A stretch of 64,000 bases of DNA from JALORV01 sp963769745. Its GTDB lineage: Bacteria; Pseudomonadota; Gammaproteobacteria; Burkholderiales; Burkholderiaceae_F. The notes under the pieces were generated by a model that was not told where the DNA came from, ran no database searches, and saw only the letters and a program-made list of their open reading frames with translations. The stretch is from the NCBI GenBank assembly GCA_963769745.1, contig CAVYNB010000028.1:1-64000 (forward strand), written 5' to 3'. The position numbers and the translations under genes are program-made. The stretch's first letter is position 1; every line of letters starts with the position of its first letter. Of the stretch, positions 8,458-17,938 are shown piece by piece.

Positions 8458-11079
8458 CTACGTTCGTGAAGCCGGTGCGACCGACTGAAGGGAATCTCGA
8501 TACAGCCATCCCCGTCGCACGGCCCACTTCTCCACCTCGACGCCGACAAACACGACCAGGGGGAGCGCACAGGCAAGCACGAGCGCGTGCGCCGACAGGG
8601 CCTCCGTCCCGAAAATCCGCTGCAGCCACGGCACGTAGATCAGCAGCATGTGCAATGCGACGCTCGCAGCGACCGCCAGCAGCAGCAGCCGGTTGCTGGC
8701 GACGCCGATCGTGAACAGGCTCTCGCGTTCCGAGCGGATCGCCATCACGTGGGCCAGCTGGGCAAACGTCAGCACGGTAAAAGTCATCGTCTGCGCATGC
8801 TCGCCGTTTTCGATGGCCCAGTAGCAGGCGTACAGGCTGATCCCGCCGATCAGCAGCCCGGCCCACAGGATGTGCTGCCACACGCCGTGAGCAAAGACCG
8901 ACTCGTTGCGTGGTCGGGGCGGACGCCGCATGACATGGGGCTCCGCCGGTTCGCTGGCCAGCGCGAGGCCCGGCAACCCGTCGGTCACGAAGTTGACCCA
9001 CAGGATCTGTATCGGCGACAGCGGGATCGGCAGTCCGAGGAACGGAGCCAGGAAGATCGTCCAGATCTCGCCCGCGTTGCCCGCCATCACGAAGCGTATG
9101 AATTTGCGGATGTTGTCGTAGATGCGGCGTCCCTCGCGCACGGCCGCCACGATCGTCGCGAAGTTGTCGTCCAGCAGCACGAGGTCGGACGCCTCGCGCG
9201 CCACGTCGGTGCCGCCGCGACCCATCGCCACGCCGATGTCGGACTTGCGCAGTGCCGGCGCATCGTTGACACCGTCGCCCGTCATCGCGACGCACTCGCC
9301 GCGCGCCTGCAGCGCTTCGACGATGCGTATCTTCTGCGCCGGATCAACCCGCGCGTAGACCTGCACGTGGTGGACACGGTCGGGCAGCGCACCGGCATCG
9401 ATGCTGGCCAGCTCATGGCCGGTCATGGCGCGTGCCTCCGGACCCACCATGCCGAGCGAACGTGCGATCGCCAGCGCGGTGGCGGGATGATCGCCGGTGA
9501 TCATGACCGGGACGACGCCGGCGCTCATGCACTCGGCCACGGCGGTTGCGGCCTCGGGGCGCGCCGGGTCGATCAGTCCGACCAGTGCCAGCAGTTCAAG
9601 GCGCGTGTCGAGCTGGTCGATCGCCTCGTCGAGCCGCGCAGACCGCGCGGCCAGCGCCAGTACGCGCTGGCCTTCGGCGGCGAGGCGTTCGGAGCGCTGG
9701 AGCCACTCGTCCTGGTCGATGTTGATGCAACACGGCAGTACGGACTCCGGCGCGCCCTTCACAGTCAGCAGTGCAGCGCCCTGGTCTGCATGCAGTGTCG
9801 ACATGCGCTTGGTCTCGGAGTCAAATGGCAGCTCGGCAATGCGCGGCGTGGCGGCGCGCAAGGCGTCGACGTCCACGCCCGCGGCCGCTGCGGCGTCGAC
9901 GAGTGCGATCTCGGTCGGGTCACCGATCCACATCCCCTCGGTGGAGCGCGAGGCATCGCTGTTCAGCGCCAGCACCTTTAGCGCCTGTTCACGGGCGCCT
10001 TCACTGGTGAGCTCGAGCCGCTCGACGCGCAGGCGGTTCTCCGTCAGCGTTCCGGTCTTGTCGCTGCAGATGACCGTGACCGAGCCGAGCGACTCGACGC
10101 TCGGCAGGCGGCGCACCAGCGCCCGCTCGCGCGACATGCGATGCGCGCCGAACGCGAGCGCAATCGACACGACTGCCGGCAGTGCTTCGGGGATCGCCGC
10201 CACCGCAAGGCTGATCGCCGTCAGGAACATCAAGGTTGCGGGCTCGCCGCGGAAAACCCCGGCGACGAAGATGACGGCGCAGATGACGAGGACGATCAGC
10301 GCCAGCCGACGACCGAAGCGCGCCAGACGGTCCTGCAGCGGCGTGCGCTGCTCGCCTGTCGAGCCCACCAGCTGCGCGATGCGGCCGAGCTCGGTTGCCG
10401 CTCCGGTTGCGATCACCAGGCCAAGCCCACGACCGGCCGTCACCATCGTTCCCGAGTACGCCATGTTGCGTCGGTCGCCGAGCACGGCATCCGCCGCCAG
10501 TACCTTGCCGGCGTCCTTGTCGGCCGGTACGGACTCGCCCGTCAAGGCGGCCTCTTCGACGCGCAGGGCGGCACTTTCGACCAGCCGCAGATCGGCCGGA
10601 ACCTTGGTTCCGGCCTCGAGCCAGACGATGTCGCCCGTGACGAGATCCGCAGCCGGAATCTCCATGCGGGCGCCGTCGCGAATCACGCGCGCGCGCGGTG
10701 CCGACAGCGCACGCAGCGCCGCCATGGCCTGCTCTGCGCGCCACTCCTGGGTGAATCCGAGGAGGGCATTGAGCACGACGATGGCAAGGATGGCGGCCGA
10801 CTCGACCGGCTCGCCGATCACCGCGGCGACCACCGCCGCCACGATCAGCACGCCGATCATGAAGTCGGCGAACTGTCGCGCGAACATCGCGAGCATGCTG
10901 ACCGGCGCGACTTCCGGCAGCAGGTTCGGACCGTCGCGCTGCAGCCGGTCGGTGGCCTCGAGCGCGGAAAGTCCCTGGTGACCGGATGCAAGCTGCCCAA
11001 CAGCGGCGTCCGCAGCGATGGCGTGCCACGCGTTGGCACGGGGTACGACGGTTGGCGCAGGAGCGGGACTGGGTTGCAC
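8458..11079 (-). CDS. P2-type (Ca2+-class) cation-transporting ATPase
   Basis: Integral membrane pump of 873 residues. Phosphorylation motif DKTGTLTEN (D340), actuator motif TGES (180-183) and hinge GDGVNDAP are present. The ion-site residues match Ca2+-ATPases rather than Na/K or Mg types: PEALP in M4 (E298), NAGE in M5, and NFVTDGLP in M6, equivalent to SERCA E309, N768/E771 and N796/T799/D800. It probably exports Ca2+ or Mn2+ from the cytosol. Translation starts at a GTG. It diverges from the CpxP-like gene over an intergenic region with a CpxR-type box, so envelope-stress control is plausible. Confidence 0.92.
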   Translation of the reverse strand: MQPSPAPAPTVVPRANAWHAIAADAAVGQLASGHQGLSALEATDRLQRDGPNLLPEVAPVSMLAMFARQFADFMIGVLIVAAVVAAVIGEPVESAAILAIVVLNALLGFTQEWRAEQAMAALRALSAPRARVIRDGARMEIPAADLVTGDIVWLEAGTKVPADLRLVESAALRVEEAALTGESVPADKDAGKVLAADAVLGDRRNMAYSGTMVTAGRGLGLVIATGAATELGRIAQLVGSTGEQRTPLQDRLARFGRRLALIVLVICAVIFVAGVFRGEPATLMFLTAISLAVAAIPEALPAVVSIALAFGAHRMSRERALVRRLPSVESLGSVTVICSDKTGTLTENRLRVERLELTSEGAREQALKVLALNSDASRSTEGMWIGDPTEIALVDAAAAAGVDVDALRAATPRIAELPFDSETKRMSTLHADQGAALLTVKGAPESVLPCCINIDQDEWLQRSERLAAEGQRVLALAARSARLDEAIDQLDTRLELLALVGLIDPARPEAATAVAECMSAGVVPVMITGDHPATALAIARSLGMVGPEARAMTGHELASIDAGALPDRVHHVQVYARVDPAQKIRIVEALQARGECVAMTGDGVNDAPALRKSDIGVAMGRGGTDVAREASDLVLLDDNFATIVAAVREGRRIYDNIRKFIRFVMAGNAGEIWTIFLAPFLGLPIPLSPIQILWVNFVTDGLPGLALASEPAEPHVMRRPPRPRNESVFAHGVWQHILWAGLLIGGISLYACYWAIENGEHAQTMTFTVLTFAQLAHVMAIRSERESLFTIGVASNRLLLLAVAASVALHMLLIYVPWLQRIFGTEALSAHALVLACALPLVVFVGVEVEKWAVRRGWLYRDSLQSVAPASRT

Positions 11080-11158
11080 GGCGTAGTCGCTGCAGTCAAC
11101 AGCGAGGGTAGGGGCTGCCGGGCCGTCGGGCGCTGACCTGGGTCCAATGCAGCCCCGA

Positions 11159-11186
11159 TTTACTCACCCGCTTTACACATCTTTAC
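11159..11186. promoter_or_regulatory. CpxR-like operator in the divergent ATPase / CpxP-like promoter region
   Basis: Three TTTAC pentamers start at 11159, 11172 and 11182. Read on the minus strand the last two form GTAAA-GATGT-GTAAA, exactly the GTAAA-N5-GTAAA box of E. coli CpxR. The site lies about 80 bp from both flanking starts, and the adjacent operon encodes an OmpR-family regulator and its kinase. Binding by that regulator is inferred. Confidence 0.65.
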
Positions 11187-11265
11187 AACCTGGCCGAACA
11201 CGGGCAACGCAAGATCCCTACAGTGCGAGCACCACCCCGATGGTGATGAACAGAGGGAGCATGCA

Positions 11266-11835
11266 ATGACAGAACCGAACTCCGACGTGCCCACGCAATC
11301 CGCGGCGTCGTCCAATCGCAAACGGCGCTGGACCGTCCTCGGCCTCGGCGTGGCGGCACTGGCCACCGTCGGTGCGCTGACCGCACATCGGCATGCAGGC
11401 GCCATGGGATTCGGCGGGCACGGCCTTGGTCATGGGCCTGGCGGCTGGCACGGTGGCATGGGCGGCATGGGTGACATGGACCCCGCCGTCGCGGCCAAGC
11501 GCATCGATGCACGAGTGGCCTACATGCTGGCCGAAATCGATGCCACGCCCGAGCAGCGCGAGCGCATCGCGACGATCCTGAAGGGCCTGGCGAACGATAT
11601 GCAGCAGAACCGCCAGCGCCACATGCAGGCGCGTCGACAGTCGCTCGAACTGCTGGCAGCGCCGACCATCGATCGCGCGCAGCTCGAAAAACTGCGCGTC
11701 GAGCAGATGCAGCTTGGCGACGTGACATCGCGCCGCATGCTGCAGGCGATGATGGACAGCGCCGAAGTGCTGAATCCGGAGCAGCGCGCCAAGCTGATTG
11801 AACGCTGGCAGCGCCGCATGCCGCCGCGCAAGTAA
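11266..11835 (+). CDS. CpxP/Spy-like periplasmic protein (LTXXQ family)
   Basis: 189 residues. An N-terminal hydrophobic segment (about 24-40) after KRRW serves as signal or anchor. It is followed by a Gly/His/Met-rich linker (HGLGHGPGGWHGGMGGMGDM) that could bind metal, then an all-helical domain with the motif ATPEQRERI and a second LNPEQRAKL, as in the two LTXXQ repeats of Spy/CpxP. Such proteins are periplasmic chaperones or feedback inhibitors of the Cpx kinase. The gene is first in a likely operon with the response regulator and kinase, and its promoter carries the CpxR-like box. Confidence 0.8.
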   Translation: MTEPNSDVPTQSAASSNRKRRWTVLGLGVAALATVGALTAHRHAGAMGFGGHGLGHGPGGWHGGMGGMGDMDPAVAAKRIDARVAYMLAEIDATPEQRERIATILKGLANDMQQNRQRHMQARRQSLELLAAPTIDRAQLEKLRVEQMQLGDVTSRRMLQAMMDSAEVLNPEQRAKLIERWQRRMPPRK

Positions 11836-11942
11836 CCTTTACCGCCGCGGCCCCGGACCCCTCCCCGAATTCCGGCGGCCCCTCCACCTCACCGGTATTC
11901 ACCGGTGGCCGCGGCTCCTCCCTCCTGCTTAAGATCCGCCGT

Positions 11943-12635
11943 ATGCAGCGGCTGCTGATGATCGACGACGACGTGCGCCTTGCTGCCATGGTGCGCGACT
12001 ACCTCGGCGCATCGGGCTTCGACGTCGACGTGGCCGCCGATGCGGCGAGCGGCATCGCCGCGCTTCGGTCGCGGCCGGCTGAACTGCTGATCCTCGATCT
12101 GATGCTGCCCGACGGCGATGGGCTCGACGTCTGTCGCCGCCTGCGCGCCGAAGGCTTCGGCTTGCCGGTCCTGATGCTGACGGCCAAAGGTGACCCGATC
12201 GAGCGTGTGATCGGGCTCGAGATCGGCGCCGATGACTATCTGCCGAAGCCGTTCGAGCCGCGCGAGTTGCTCGCGCGCGTCAAGGCGCTGCTGCGGCGTG
12301 CCACCGGAACGGCCGCATCCGCGACGTTGCGGTTCGGACGCCTCGAACTGGATCGCGCGGGCCGTGTGGTTCGCGTCGATGGTCAGGTCCGTGCGCTGAC
12401 GTCGCATCAGTTCGAACTGCTGGTCGCGCTGGCCGAACGTGCCGGACGCGTGCTGACGCGCGAGCAATTGATGGACCTGGTGCGAGGCGAGGCGATCGAG
12501 GCGTTTGACCGCTCGGTCGACGTGCACATTGCCCGTATCCGGGCCGCCGTGGAGGACGATCCGCGCAATCCGAAGCGCATCATCACCGTGCGAGGTGCGG
12601 GTTACGTCTTTGCGCGGTCGCAGGATGCAGCGTGA
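11943..12635 (+). CDS. OmpR/CpxR-family response regulator
   Basis: 230 residues. The receiver domain has the acidic pair D8/D9, phosphoacceptor D52 (LLILDLMLPDGDG), T80 and K102 (DYLPKPFEP). The C-terminal winged-helix DNA-binding domain includes LTSHQFELLVALAERAGRVL and the RVRGxGY-type end TVRGAGYVF. It is predicted to be phosphorylated by the kinase encoded 58 bp downstream and to control envelope genes, likely through the GTAAA-N5-GTAAA site. No strong ribosome-binding site is seen. Confidence 0.95.
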   Translation: MQRLLMIDDDVRLAAMVRDYLGASGFDVDVAADAASGIAALRSRPAELLILDLMLPDGDGLDVCRRLRAEGFGLPVLMLTAKGDPIERVIGLEIGADDYLPKPFEPRELLARVKALLRRATGTAASATLRFGRLELDRAGRVVRVDGQVRALTSHQFELLVALAERAGRVLTREQLMDLVRGEAIEAFDRSVDVHIARIRAAVEDDPRNPKRIITVRGAGYVFARSQDAA

Positions 12636-12693
12636 GCCATCGCTGCGAACTGGTCTGCGAACGCTACTGCCGGTGTGACGTGGAGGCACGCCC

Positions 12694-13975
12694 GTGACCG
12701 CAGTGCATCTCGGCCGGCATCGCCTGTACTGGCGCATCTGGCTGGCGATCCTCGCCACCGTGGCGCTCTTCGCCTTGCTGGCCGGCGCGGCCTGGCGAAT
12801 GCTGGGCGAGCGGCCGCAGCCTCCCAATGTCACCGGATTTGCCGAGCTGGCGAGCGAACTGTTACCCGCGGCGGACGCGCCGGCAGCCGAGCAGCAATCC
12901 GCGCTCGACCACTGGCGCGGTCGCCTGGGCGGCGACTATGCGCTGTACTCGCGCGATGGCGTGCTGGTGGCCCGTACCAGCGAGGATCTGGTCATGCGGT
13001 CGCGGCAGGAAGAGGAACCCAATCATCACGTGATGACGCCGCGGGGACCGGCGATCGCACTGTCCCTGCCGGACGGTCGCGCGCTGCTGGTACGCCGCCC
13101 GGGTCGGCCGCCGCCGCCCGGCCCGATACTGACCTTCGCGCTGATCGCGCTCGGCATTGGTGTCGGGGCCTATCCGGTCGTGCGTCGACTGACGCGACGG
13201 CTCGAGCGCCTGCAGGAAGGAGTGACCGAATGGGGTGCGGGCAATCTCGGTGCCCGTGTCGCCATCGAGGGCCGCGACGAAGTCGCCGGACTCGCGGCCA
13301 GCTTCAACGACGCCGCAGTGCGCATCGAGCAGCTCGTCAACGTGCACAAGTCGTTGCTTGCAAACGCCTCGCACGAGCTGCGCTCGCCGCTCGCGCGTAT
13401 CCGCCTCGGTGTGGAACTGATGACGGTCGATCCGTCGCCGGCCCGCCAGGCGGAGCTGGCGCGCGACATCGGCGAACTCGATCAGTTGATCGATGAAATC
13501 CTGCTGGCGAGTCGGCTTGAAGGCGGCGTCGCGCCGAAACACGAGCCGGTCGATTTCACGGCCGTCGTCGCAGAAGAGTGCGCACGTTTCAACGTGCCGC
13601 TGCAGGCCGACGCCGTGACCGTCGACGGCAACGCGCGGCTGCTGCAGCGCCTGGTGCGCAACCTGCTCGAGAATGCCGCGCGCTACGGCGGTGGCCGCGT
13701 CGAAGCGGCGCTGCGCGCATCGGACGATGCCATCACCTTCGACGTTCTCGATCGCGGCTCCGGCATCAGCGCCGCCGAGCGGGAGCGGATCTTCGAGCCG
13801 TTCTATCGGGCCGCCGGGCGCCAGCGAAGCCAGCGGCGGCGTAGGCCTTGGCCTGTCGCTGGTGCGGCAGATTGCGCGCCAGCACGGCGGCGATGTGCAC
13901 TGCCTGCCGCGCGACGGCGGCGGCAGTATCTTCCGCGCTGTTTTTACTCGCCGCTTTAGCGTGAACAGGCCCTAG
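12694..13975 (+). CDS. Sensor histidine kinase partner of the CpxR-like regulator (one frameshift)
   Basis: Membrane kinase: TM1 about 14-37, a periplasmic domain of roughly 100 residues, TM2 about 143-163, HAMP, then HisKA with H227 (NASHELRSPLARIRLG) and HATPase with the N-box NLLENAARYGGG and DRGSGI. The frame shifts near 13815-13830: the G2 box GVGLGLSLVRQIARQHGG and the C-terminus continue one frame over to 13975, while the first frame ends at 13959 in low-complexity Arg. One extra base explains this. The GTG start follows GGAGG at good spacing. It resembles CpxA/RstB-type envelope sensors. Confidence 0.88.
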
Positions 13976-14139
13976 TCACCCAGCCATCCCTCGGCGCGTG
14001 CGCGTGCGGCGGCATCGTGTGGGCTGAGGCCCTGCTCGTACAGGTCGGACCAGCGGGTTTCGTCGAGCATCTCGTGCGATCGCATGACGCTCCAGCCGAG
14101 TTCCCCGCAGACCGCAGCGAGCCATTCGAACAGCGTCAT
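13972..14139 (-). CDS. Small hypothetical protein, 55 aa
   Basis: Short frame MTLFEWLAAVCGELGWSVMR to EGWLGD, 10 bp downstream of the YpfJ-type gene and in the same direction, preceded by GGGGCG. The composition (Trp, Glu, Leu, Arg) and the tight spacing suggest a real small gene co-transcribed with the peptidase. Its 3' end overlaps the convergent kinase gene by 4 bp. No family recognised. Confidence 0.5.
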   Translation of the reverse strand: MTLFEWLAAVCGELGWSVMRSHEMLDETRWSDLYEQGLSPHDAAARARAEGWLGD

Positions 14140-14149
14140 CGCGCCCCGA

Positions 14150-15013
14150 TCAGATGTTGGCGTCGAACGTATTGCAGGCCGCGATCTGGCCGCTCTTCAT
14201 CCCGGTCATGAACCAGCGCATGCGCTGCTCGGAGCTGCCGTGCGTGAAGCTGTCGGGAACGATGCGACCCTGGGTGCGGCGCTGGATCGTGTCGTCGCCG
14301 ATCGCGGCGGCGGCGCGCATCGCCTCTTCGATATCGCCGGCCTCGAGCAAATTGCGGTTCTGCGCGTGGTGCGCCCACACGCCGGCGAAACAGTCGGCCT
14401 GGAGTTCGAGCCGCACCGACAGCGCGTTGTACTGCGTCTCGCTCATGCGGCGTCGGTACTCATCCATCTTCTGCATGATGCCGAGCTGGTTCTGCACGTG
14501 GTGCCCGACCTCGTGCGATATCACGTACGCCTGCGCAAAATCTCCCGGCGCGCGAAACTTGTCCCGCAGCGCCTGGTAGAACTGCAGGTCGATGTAGACC
14601 TTCTGGTCGAGCGGGCAGTAAAACGGCCCCATCGCCGTCTGGCCGGTGCCGCACGCGGTGGGCGTCGCGCCGGTGAACAGCACCAGCGCCGGATCGCGGT
14701 ACTGGCGGCCCAGCTGCTGGAACAGCGTGCCCCAGGTCTTCTCCGTGTCGGCCAGCACGCCGGCCACGAAGCGACCCATCTCGTCGCTGGGCGGGCCGGC
14801 CTTGCCCTGAACCTGCTGCTGCGAGGCGCCCATGTTCTGCACCGTCTCGACCGTTCCCGCGAGGCCAAGGATCACGCGTGGATCGATGCCGAAGAGCATC
14901 CCGACCACGACCAGGATGACCATCCCGATGCCACCGCCGACGATTCCCTTCCCGCCGCGGCTCATGCCGCGACGGTCTTCGACATTTGAACTGCCTGGTC
15001 CTTCAATGCGCAT
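14150..15013 (-). CDS. ypfJ: YpfJ-family neutral zinc metallopeptidase
   Basis: 287 residues. A basic, Gly-rich N-terminus and one transmembrane segment (about 28-42, GMVILVVVGMLFG) place the catalytic domain in the periplasm. The zinc-binding HEVGH motif (H167, E168, H171) sits in YVISHEVGHHVQNQLG. Other family signatures are YCPLDQKVYIDLQFYQ and the C-terminal IVPDSFTHGSSEQRMRWF. The physiological substrate of this family is not established. A GGGGGCG box precedes the start. Confidence 0.9.
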   Translation of the reverse strand: MRIEGPGSSNVEDRRGMSRGGKGIVGGGIGMVILVVVGMLFGIDPRVILGLAGTVETVQNMGASQQQVQGKAGPPSDEMGRFVAGVLADTEKTWGTLFQQLGRQYRDPALVLFTGATPTACGTGQTAMGPFYCPLDQKVYIDLQFYQALRDKFRAPGDFAQAYVISHEVGHHVQNQLGIMQKMDEYRRRMSETQYNALSVRLELQADCFAGVWAHHAQNRNLLEAGDIEEAMRAAAAIGDDTIQRRTQGRIVPDSFTHGSSEQRMRWFMTGMKSGQIAACNTFDANI

Positions 15014-15062
15014 GTTCGCCCCCGCGTTTCAGTGCGGGGACAAGCATAGCGGGAGGTCGGCG

Positions 15063-15458
15063 CTACTGGTAACGCCCCTTGCCGTTGTGGTGCTTCACGT
15101 GCCCGGGGGGCACGCGGTAGCTGACCTGCTGCCAATGACGGTCACGGTGGCGAGGCGGCGGGACGAACACCGGGGCGTACACAACGCGCCGCGGGACCAC
15201 GACCACGGGCGCACGATGGATCACGCGCGCAGGAACGACGATCACCTGCTGCGGGACAAAGACCGGAGGCGGTACGAACACCGGCGCCGGTGCGTAGACC
15301 GGGACCGGCCCGAAGACCGGTGCGCCATAAAGCGGCGCGCCGATGCGGAAACCGAACTCCGGCGTACTGACACTGACGGTGACGCCACCGCCGGCATGCG
15401 CGGCCAGCGGCGCGAGGGCGGCAACGGCGAGGGTGGCAACTAACAGACGCTTGTTCAT
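15063..15458 (-). CDS. Exported Pro/Val-rich hypothetical protein
   Basis: 131 residues with a clear Sec signal peptide (MNKRLLVATLAVAALAPLAAHA, cut after AHA). The mature part is low complexity, with repeated PVFVPPPV/PVYAPAPV-type units, then a basic His-rich tail (HVKHHNGKGRYQ). Similar proteins are common, unnamed periplasmic or surface proteins in betaproteobacteria. The composition suggests an extended structure. Monocistronic or with the zinc peptidase downstream. Confidence 0.7.
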   Translation of the reverse strand: MNKRLLVATLAVAALAPLAAHAGGGVTVSVSTPEFGFRIGAPLYGAPVFGPVPVYAPAPVFVPPPVFVPQQVIVVPARVIHRAPVVVVPRRVVYAPVFVPPPRHRDRHWQQVSYRVPPGHVKHHNGKGRYQ

Positions 15459-15544
15459 CGTTCGATCTCCTGGTGTGACAGGAGGTTCAACGGTGCACGT
15501 CGGTCAGTCGTCGACCGGGAGTCGTTTCAAGTTGTAACGGCGGG

Positions 15545-15932
15545 TCAGTTGCGAGGCAGGCGCAGCACGCGCATGCCGCCGCGTTCGCAGGGTTGATCCG
15601 CGTAGGTGACGCGCCCCCGGAGCTCGCAGCGGAACACCGTGAAGGCGGGCGCGAACAGTTGTACCGGTCCGGTGCCCAGGGCGTTGTCGCGCAGCGCCGC
15701 CGACGCGGGCGGGCCGACTTCGTCGGCGTCGCCGGAAAGTCGTGGCGCCAAGCGTGGAAAGCGGATCAAGTTCGATGATCGGCGTGTCGCCCTGCCACCG
15801 CTGCAGGTCGATCCATGGCTCGATCAGTACGAAAAGGTACCAGGCCAGCGCCGAGGCGATGACGCCGGAGACGAGCAGGCTCAGAAATCGGAGAGACAGG
15901 TCAATACGGGGGTCGGGCGCGGCGACGTGCAT
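15545..15932 (-). CDS. Membrane protein with DUF4124-like end, frameshifted
   Basis: Residues 1-60 contain one transmembrane helix (FLSLLVSGVIASALAWYLF) followed by EPWIDLQRWQGDTPIIEL. Near 15740 the frame shifts: the sensible continuation LSGDADEVGPPASAALRDN to VTYADQPCERGGMRVLRLPRN lies one frame over and stops at 15545, whereas the first frame degenerates into Arg-rich sequence to 15504. FRCELRGRVTYADQPC matches the YxC...G.VTYSDxPC core of DUF4124. Function unknown; predicted inner membrane with a periplasmic tail. Confidence 0.6.
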
Positions 15933-16021
15933 GACGGAGCGAATTGGGAAACTGCGTCATTATCGCCGATTCGGAAAAAGATGGCCGCGGCTGATCCGCG
16001 ACGGATCGCCGGATGACGGTA

Positions 16022-17038
16022 TCAGGCGACCGCCATGCCCTGTCGGTACGAGAGCCACACCGAGAGCAGGTCGCGCTCGCGCTGGCGCGTGATCTTTCCC
16101 GCGCGGCGTTTGTCGGACGCGACCGGGATGCCGGCTTCGAGGATGTCGTTCAGCGTGACGGCCATCGGGCGCGTCTTCAGACCGCTGGACTTCGCACGTG
16201 TCGTATCGACGTAATGAAAGCCGCGCGTGGTCGGGTCATGCGAAGGAATCCACAGCGGCAGTTCGAGCCAGGGCTGAACACCCTCGCGCTCGAGGAAGCG
16301 CTCGTCAACCCACTCGACCTCGACCTCCTCGCCGCAAATCCAGCGGCAGGTGTCGAGCAGTTCGACAAAGGTTGCGCCCTCGTTGGGTCCGGTGCCGTTG
16401 AACGCACCGCTGGCGCGCTGCGCGATCAGTCGCAGGATCCAGGCGGCGAGATCACGGGCGTCGATGAACTGGATCGGCCGCTCCGGCAGGCCGGGCGCGA
16501 GGACGCGCCCACCGGCGGCAATCCGCCAAGGCCAGTAGGAAAAACGGCCGGTCGGATCGTCCGGACCGACGATGAGTCCCGGTCGTATCAGGATCGAGCG
16601 CGCGCCGAACACACGCGCCACCGTGCGCTCGCACTCGGCCTTCATCGGCCCGTAGTTGTTGCCGTTGACCGACTGGGTGTCGATGCCCAGGATAGAAGCG
16701 GTCGGGTCGCTCTCCCGGATCGGCGGCTTGGCGAAAGATGCATAGGCCGAGACGCTCGAGATGTAAACGTAGCGCTCGCAACTGTCGAAAAGTGCGGCAC
16801 ATGACAGTTCGACGTCCTGCGGGCGGTAGCCGCAGGTATCGATTACTGCGTCCCAGCTTTTGTTCATCAGCAGGTGCAGGTCTTCGACGCGATCGCCAAC
16901 CACCCACTTCACGCCGGGCGGCCACCACTGGCGCGACATGCCCCGGTTGAAGACCGTGACTGTGTGGCCGTTTTCCAGTGCGGCGCCGAGCAAGGCTTGC
17001 CCCAGAAACACGCCGCCGCCGATGATCAGCAGGTTCAT
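16022..17038 (-). CDS. NAD-dependent epimerase/dehydratase (extended SDR)
   Basis: 338 residues. The N-terminal Rossmann motif IIGGGVFLGQALLGAAL binds NAD(P), SSVSAYASF supplies the catalytic Ser region, and YGPMKAECE the YxxxK pair. The C-terminal half varies with substrate, which I cannot assign. I started at MNLLIIGG; the frame extends 10 codons further without similarity. The gene diverges from the kinase-like gene. It could act on a nucleotide sugar, as many relatives do, but no glycan genes adjoin it. Confidence 0.85.
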   Translation of the reverse strand: MNLLIIGGGVFLGQALLGAALENGHTVTVFNRGMSRQWWPPGVKWVVGDRVEDLHLLMNKSWDAVIDTCGYRPQDVELSCAALFDSCERYVYISSVSAYASFAKPPIRESDPTASILGIDTQSVNGNNYGPMKAECERTVARVFGARSILIRPGLIVGPDDPTGRFSYWPWRIAAGGRVLAPGLPERPIQFIDARDLAAWILRLIAQRASGAFNGTGPNEGATFVELLDTCRWICGEEVEVEWVDERFLEREGVQPWLELPLWIPSHDPTTRGFHYVDTTRAKSSGLKTRPMAVTLNDILEAGIPVASDKRRAGKITRQRERDLLSVWLSYRQGMAVA

Positions 17039-17251
17039 GGCGACCGATCTTAGGGGGCAACGCGGCATTCAGCCAGCTTTTCGGACTACCGTTCAGCCAG
17101 CCAAAGCGACGCGCGGTCGCGCCTTGACGTGAGTGGACCAGTGGGCGACCGACCGCGTGTCGAAGAGATGCCGTAGCGGATGGGATAAATTCCCTTGTCC
17201 GCGGCAAGGGTGGCTGCCCCGGCGCCGCCCAACGACCCCCGGAGGAACGAC

Positions 17252-17920
17252 TTGTCGCGATTCGATCGTCCGGCCATCGACGGCGCCCGCAGGACGCTGT
17301 TGCGCGACGGTCGCTGGGCCAATGCCCGTGTGTCACTGGTCGATATCGACGGGCGGCACTGGGTCGTCAAGGACTTCGCGCCGCGGTCCTGGTGGGTGCG
17401 CAACAGCATCGGCCGGCTTTTCGTAAGGCGCGAGTTGGCAACGCTGCGTCGCCTGGCGGGCATCGACGGTGTTCCGCCGGACGCATTCCGTCTCGACGCC
17501 CACGCGATCGCATTCGGCTACATCGAAGGCGAAACCTTCGGCCGGATCGACGAGGCGCGCCAGACGCCGGCCTATTTTGCGGCGCTCGAAGGACTGATGC
17601 GGGCGATCCATGCGCGCGGCGTCGTGCACCTGGATACGCGCGGCACCGGCAATGTGCTGATGCGGCCCGACGGTTCGCCGGCGGTGATCGACTTCCAGTC
17701 GGCGCTGTCGACGCGCTGGATGCCGGGCTCTCTGCGGCGCTTCCTGGAGAACGTCGATCTGACCGGGGTCTACAAGAAGTGGCTGCAGCGGGACGCGGCG
17801 TCGATGGGCCCCGAGCGCATCGCATTGAACGAACGCATGACCCGCTGGCGCCGGTTCTGGGTGCTGCGCGGGTATGCTGGCGCCCGCAAGTCTCAAGGCC
17901 GCACCGATGGTGCGCCCTGA
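17252..17920 (+). CDS. Protein-kinase-fold phosphotransferase (Kdo/RIO-like), TTG start
   Basis: 222 residues with a compact kinase fold. HWVVKDF holds the ATP-binding Lys, GVVHLDTRGTGNVLM the catalytic HxD...N loop, and AVIDFQS the metal-binding Asp. It resembles lipopolysaccharide kinases (KdkA/WaaP) and RIO-type kinases more than Ser/Thr receptor kinases. A perfect GGAGGA at 17241-17246, 5 nt before a TTG, decides the start; an ATG 19 codons upstream has no such box and adds only low-complexity sequence. It is followed after 18 bp by an ICMT-like gene, suggesting joint modification of a lipid or lipid-linked target. Confidence 0.75.
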   Translation: MSRFDRPAIDGARRTLLRDGRWANARVSLVDIDGRHWVVKDFAPRSWWVRNSIGRLFVRRELATLRRLAGIDGVPPDAFRLDAHAIAFGYIEGETFGRIDEARQTPAYFAALEGLMRAIHARGVVHLDTRGTGNVLMRPDGSPAVIDFQSALSTRWMPGSLRRFLENVDLTGVYKKWLQRDAASMGPERIALNERMTRWRRFWVLRGYAGARKSQGRTDGAP

Positions 17921-17938
17921 TCCGCGACGGCAGAACGC

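Noticed and set aside
8587..10981. Long plus-strand open frames across the P-type ATPase gene
   Set aside because: Antisense shadows of a clear ATPase; no domains, no ribosome-binding sites.
12675..13496. Overlapping plus-strand frame across the histidine kinase
   Set aside because: The kinase frame holds every HisKA/HATPase motif; the other frame is Arg/Ala-rich noise.
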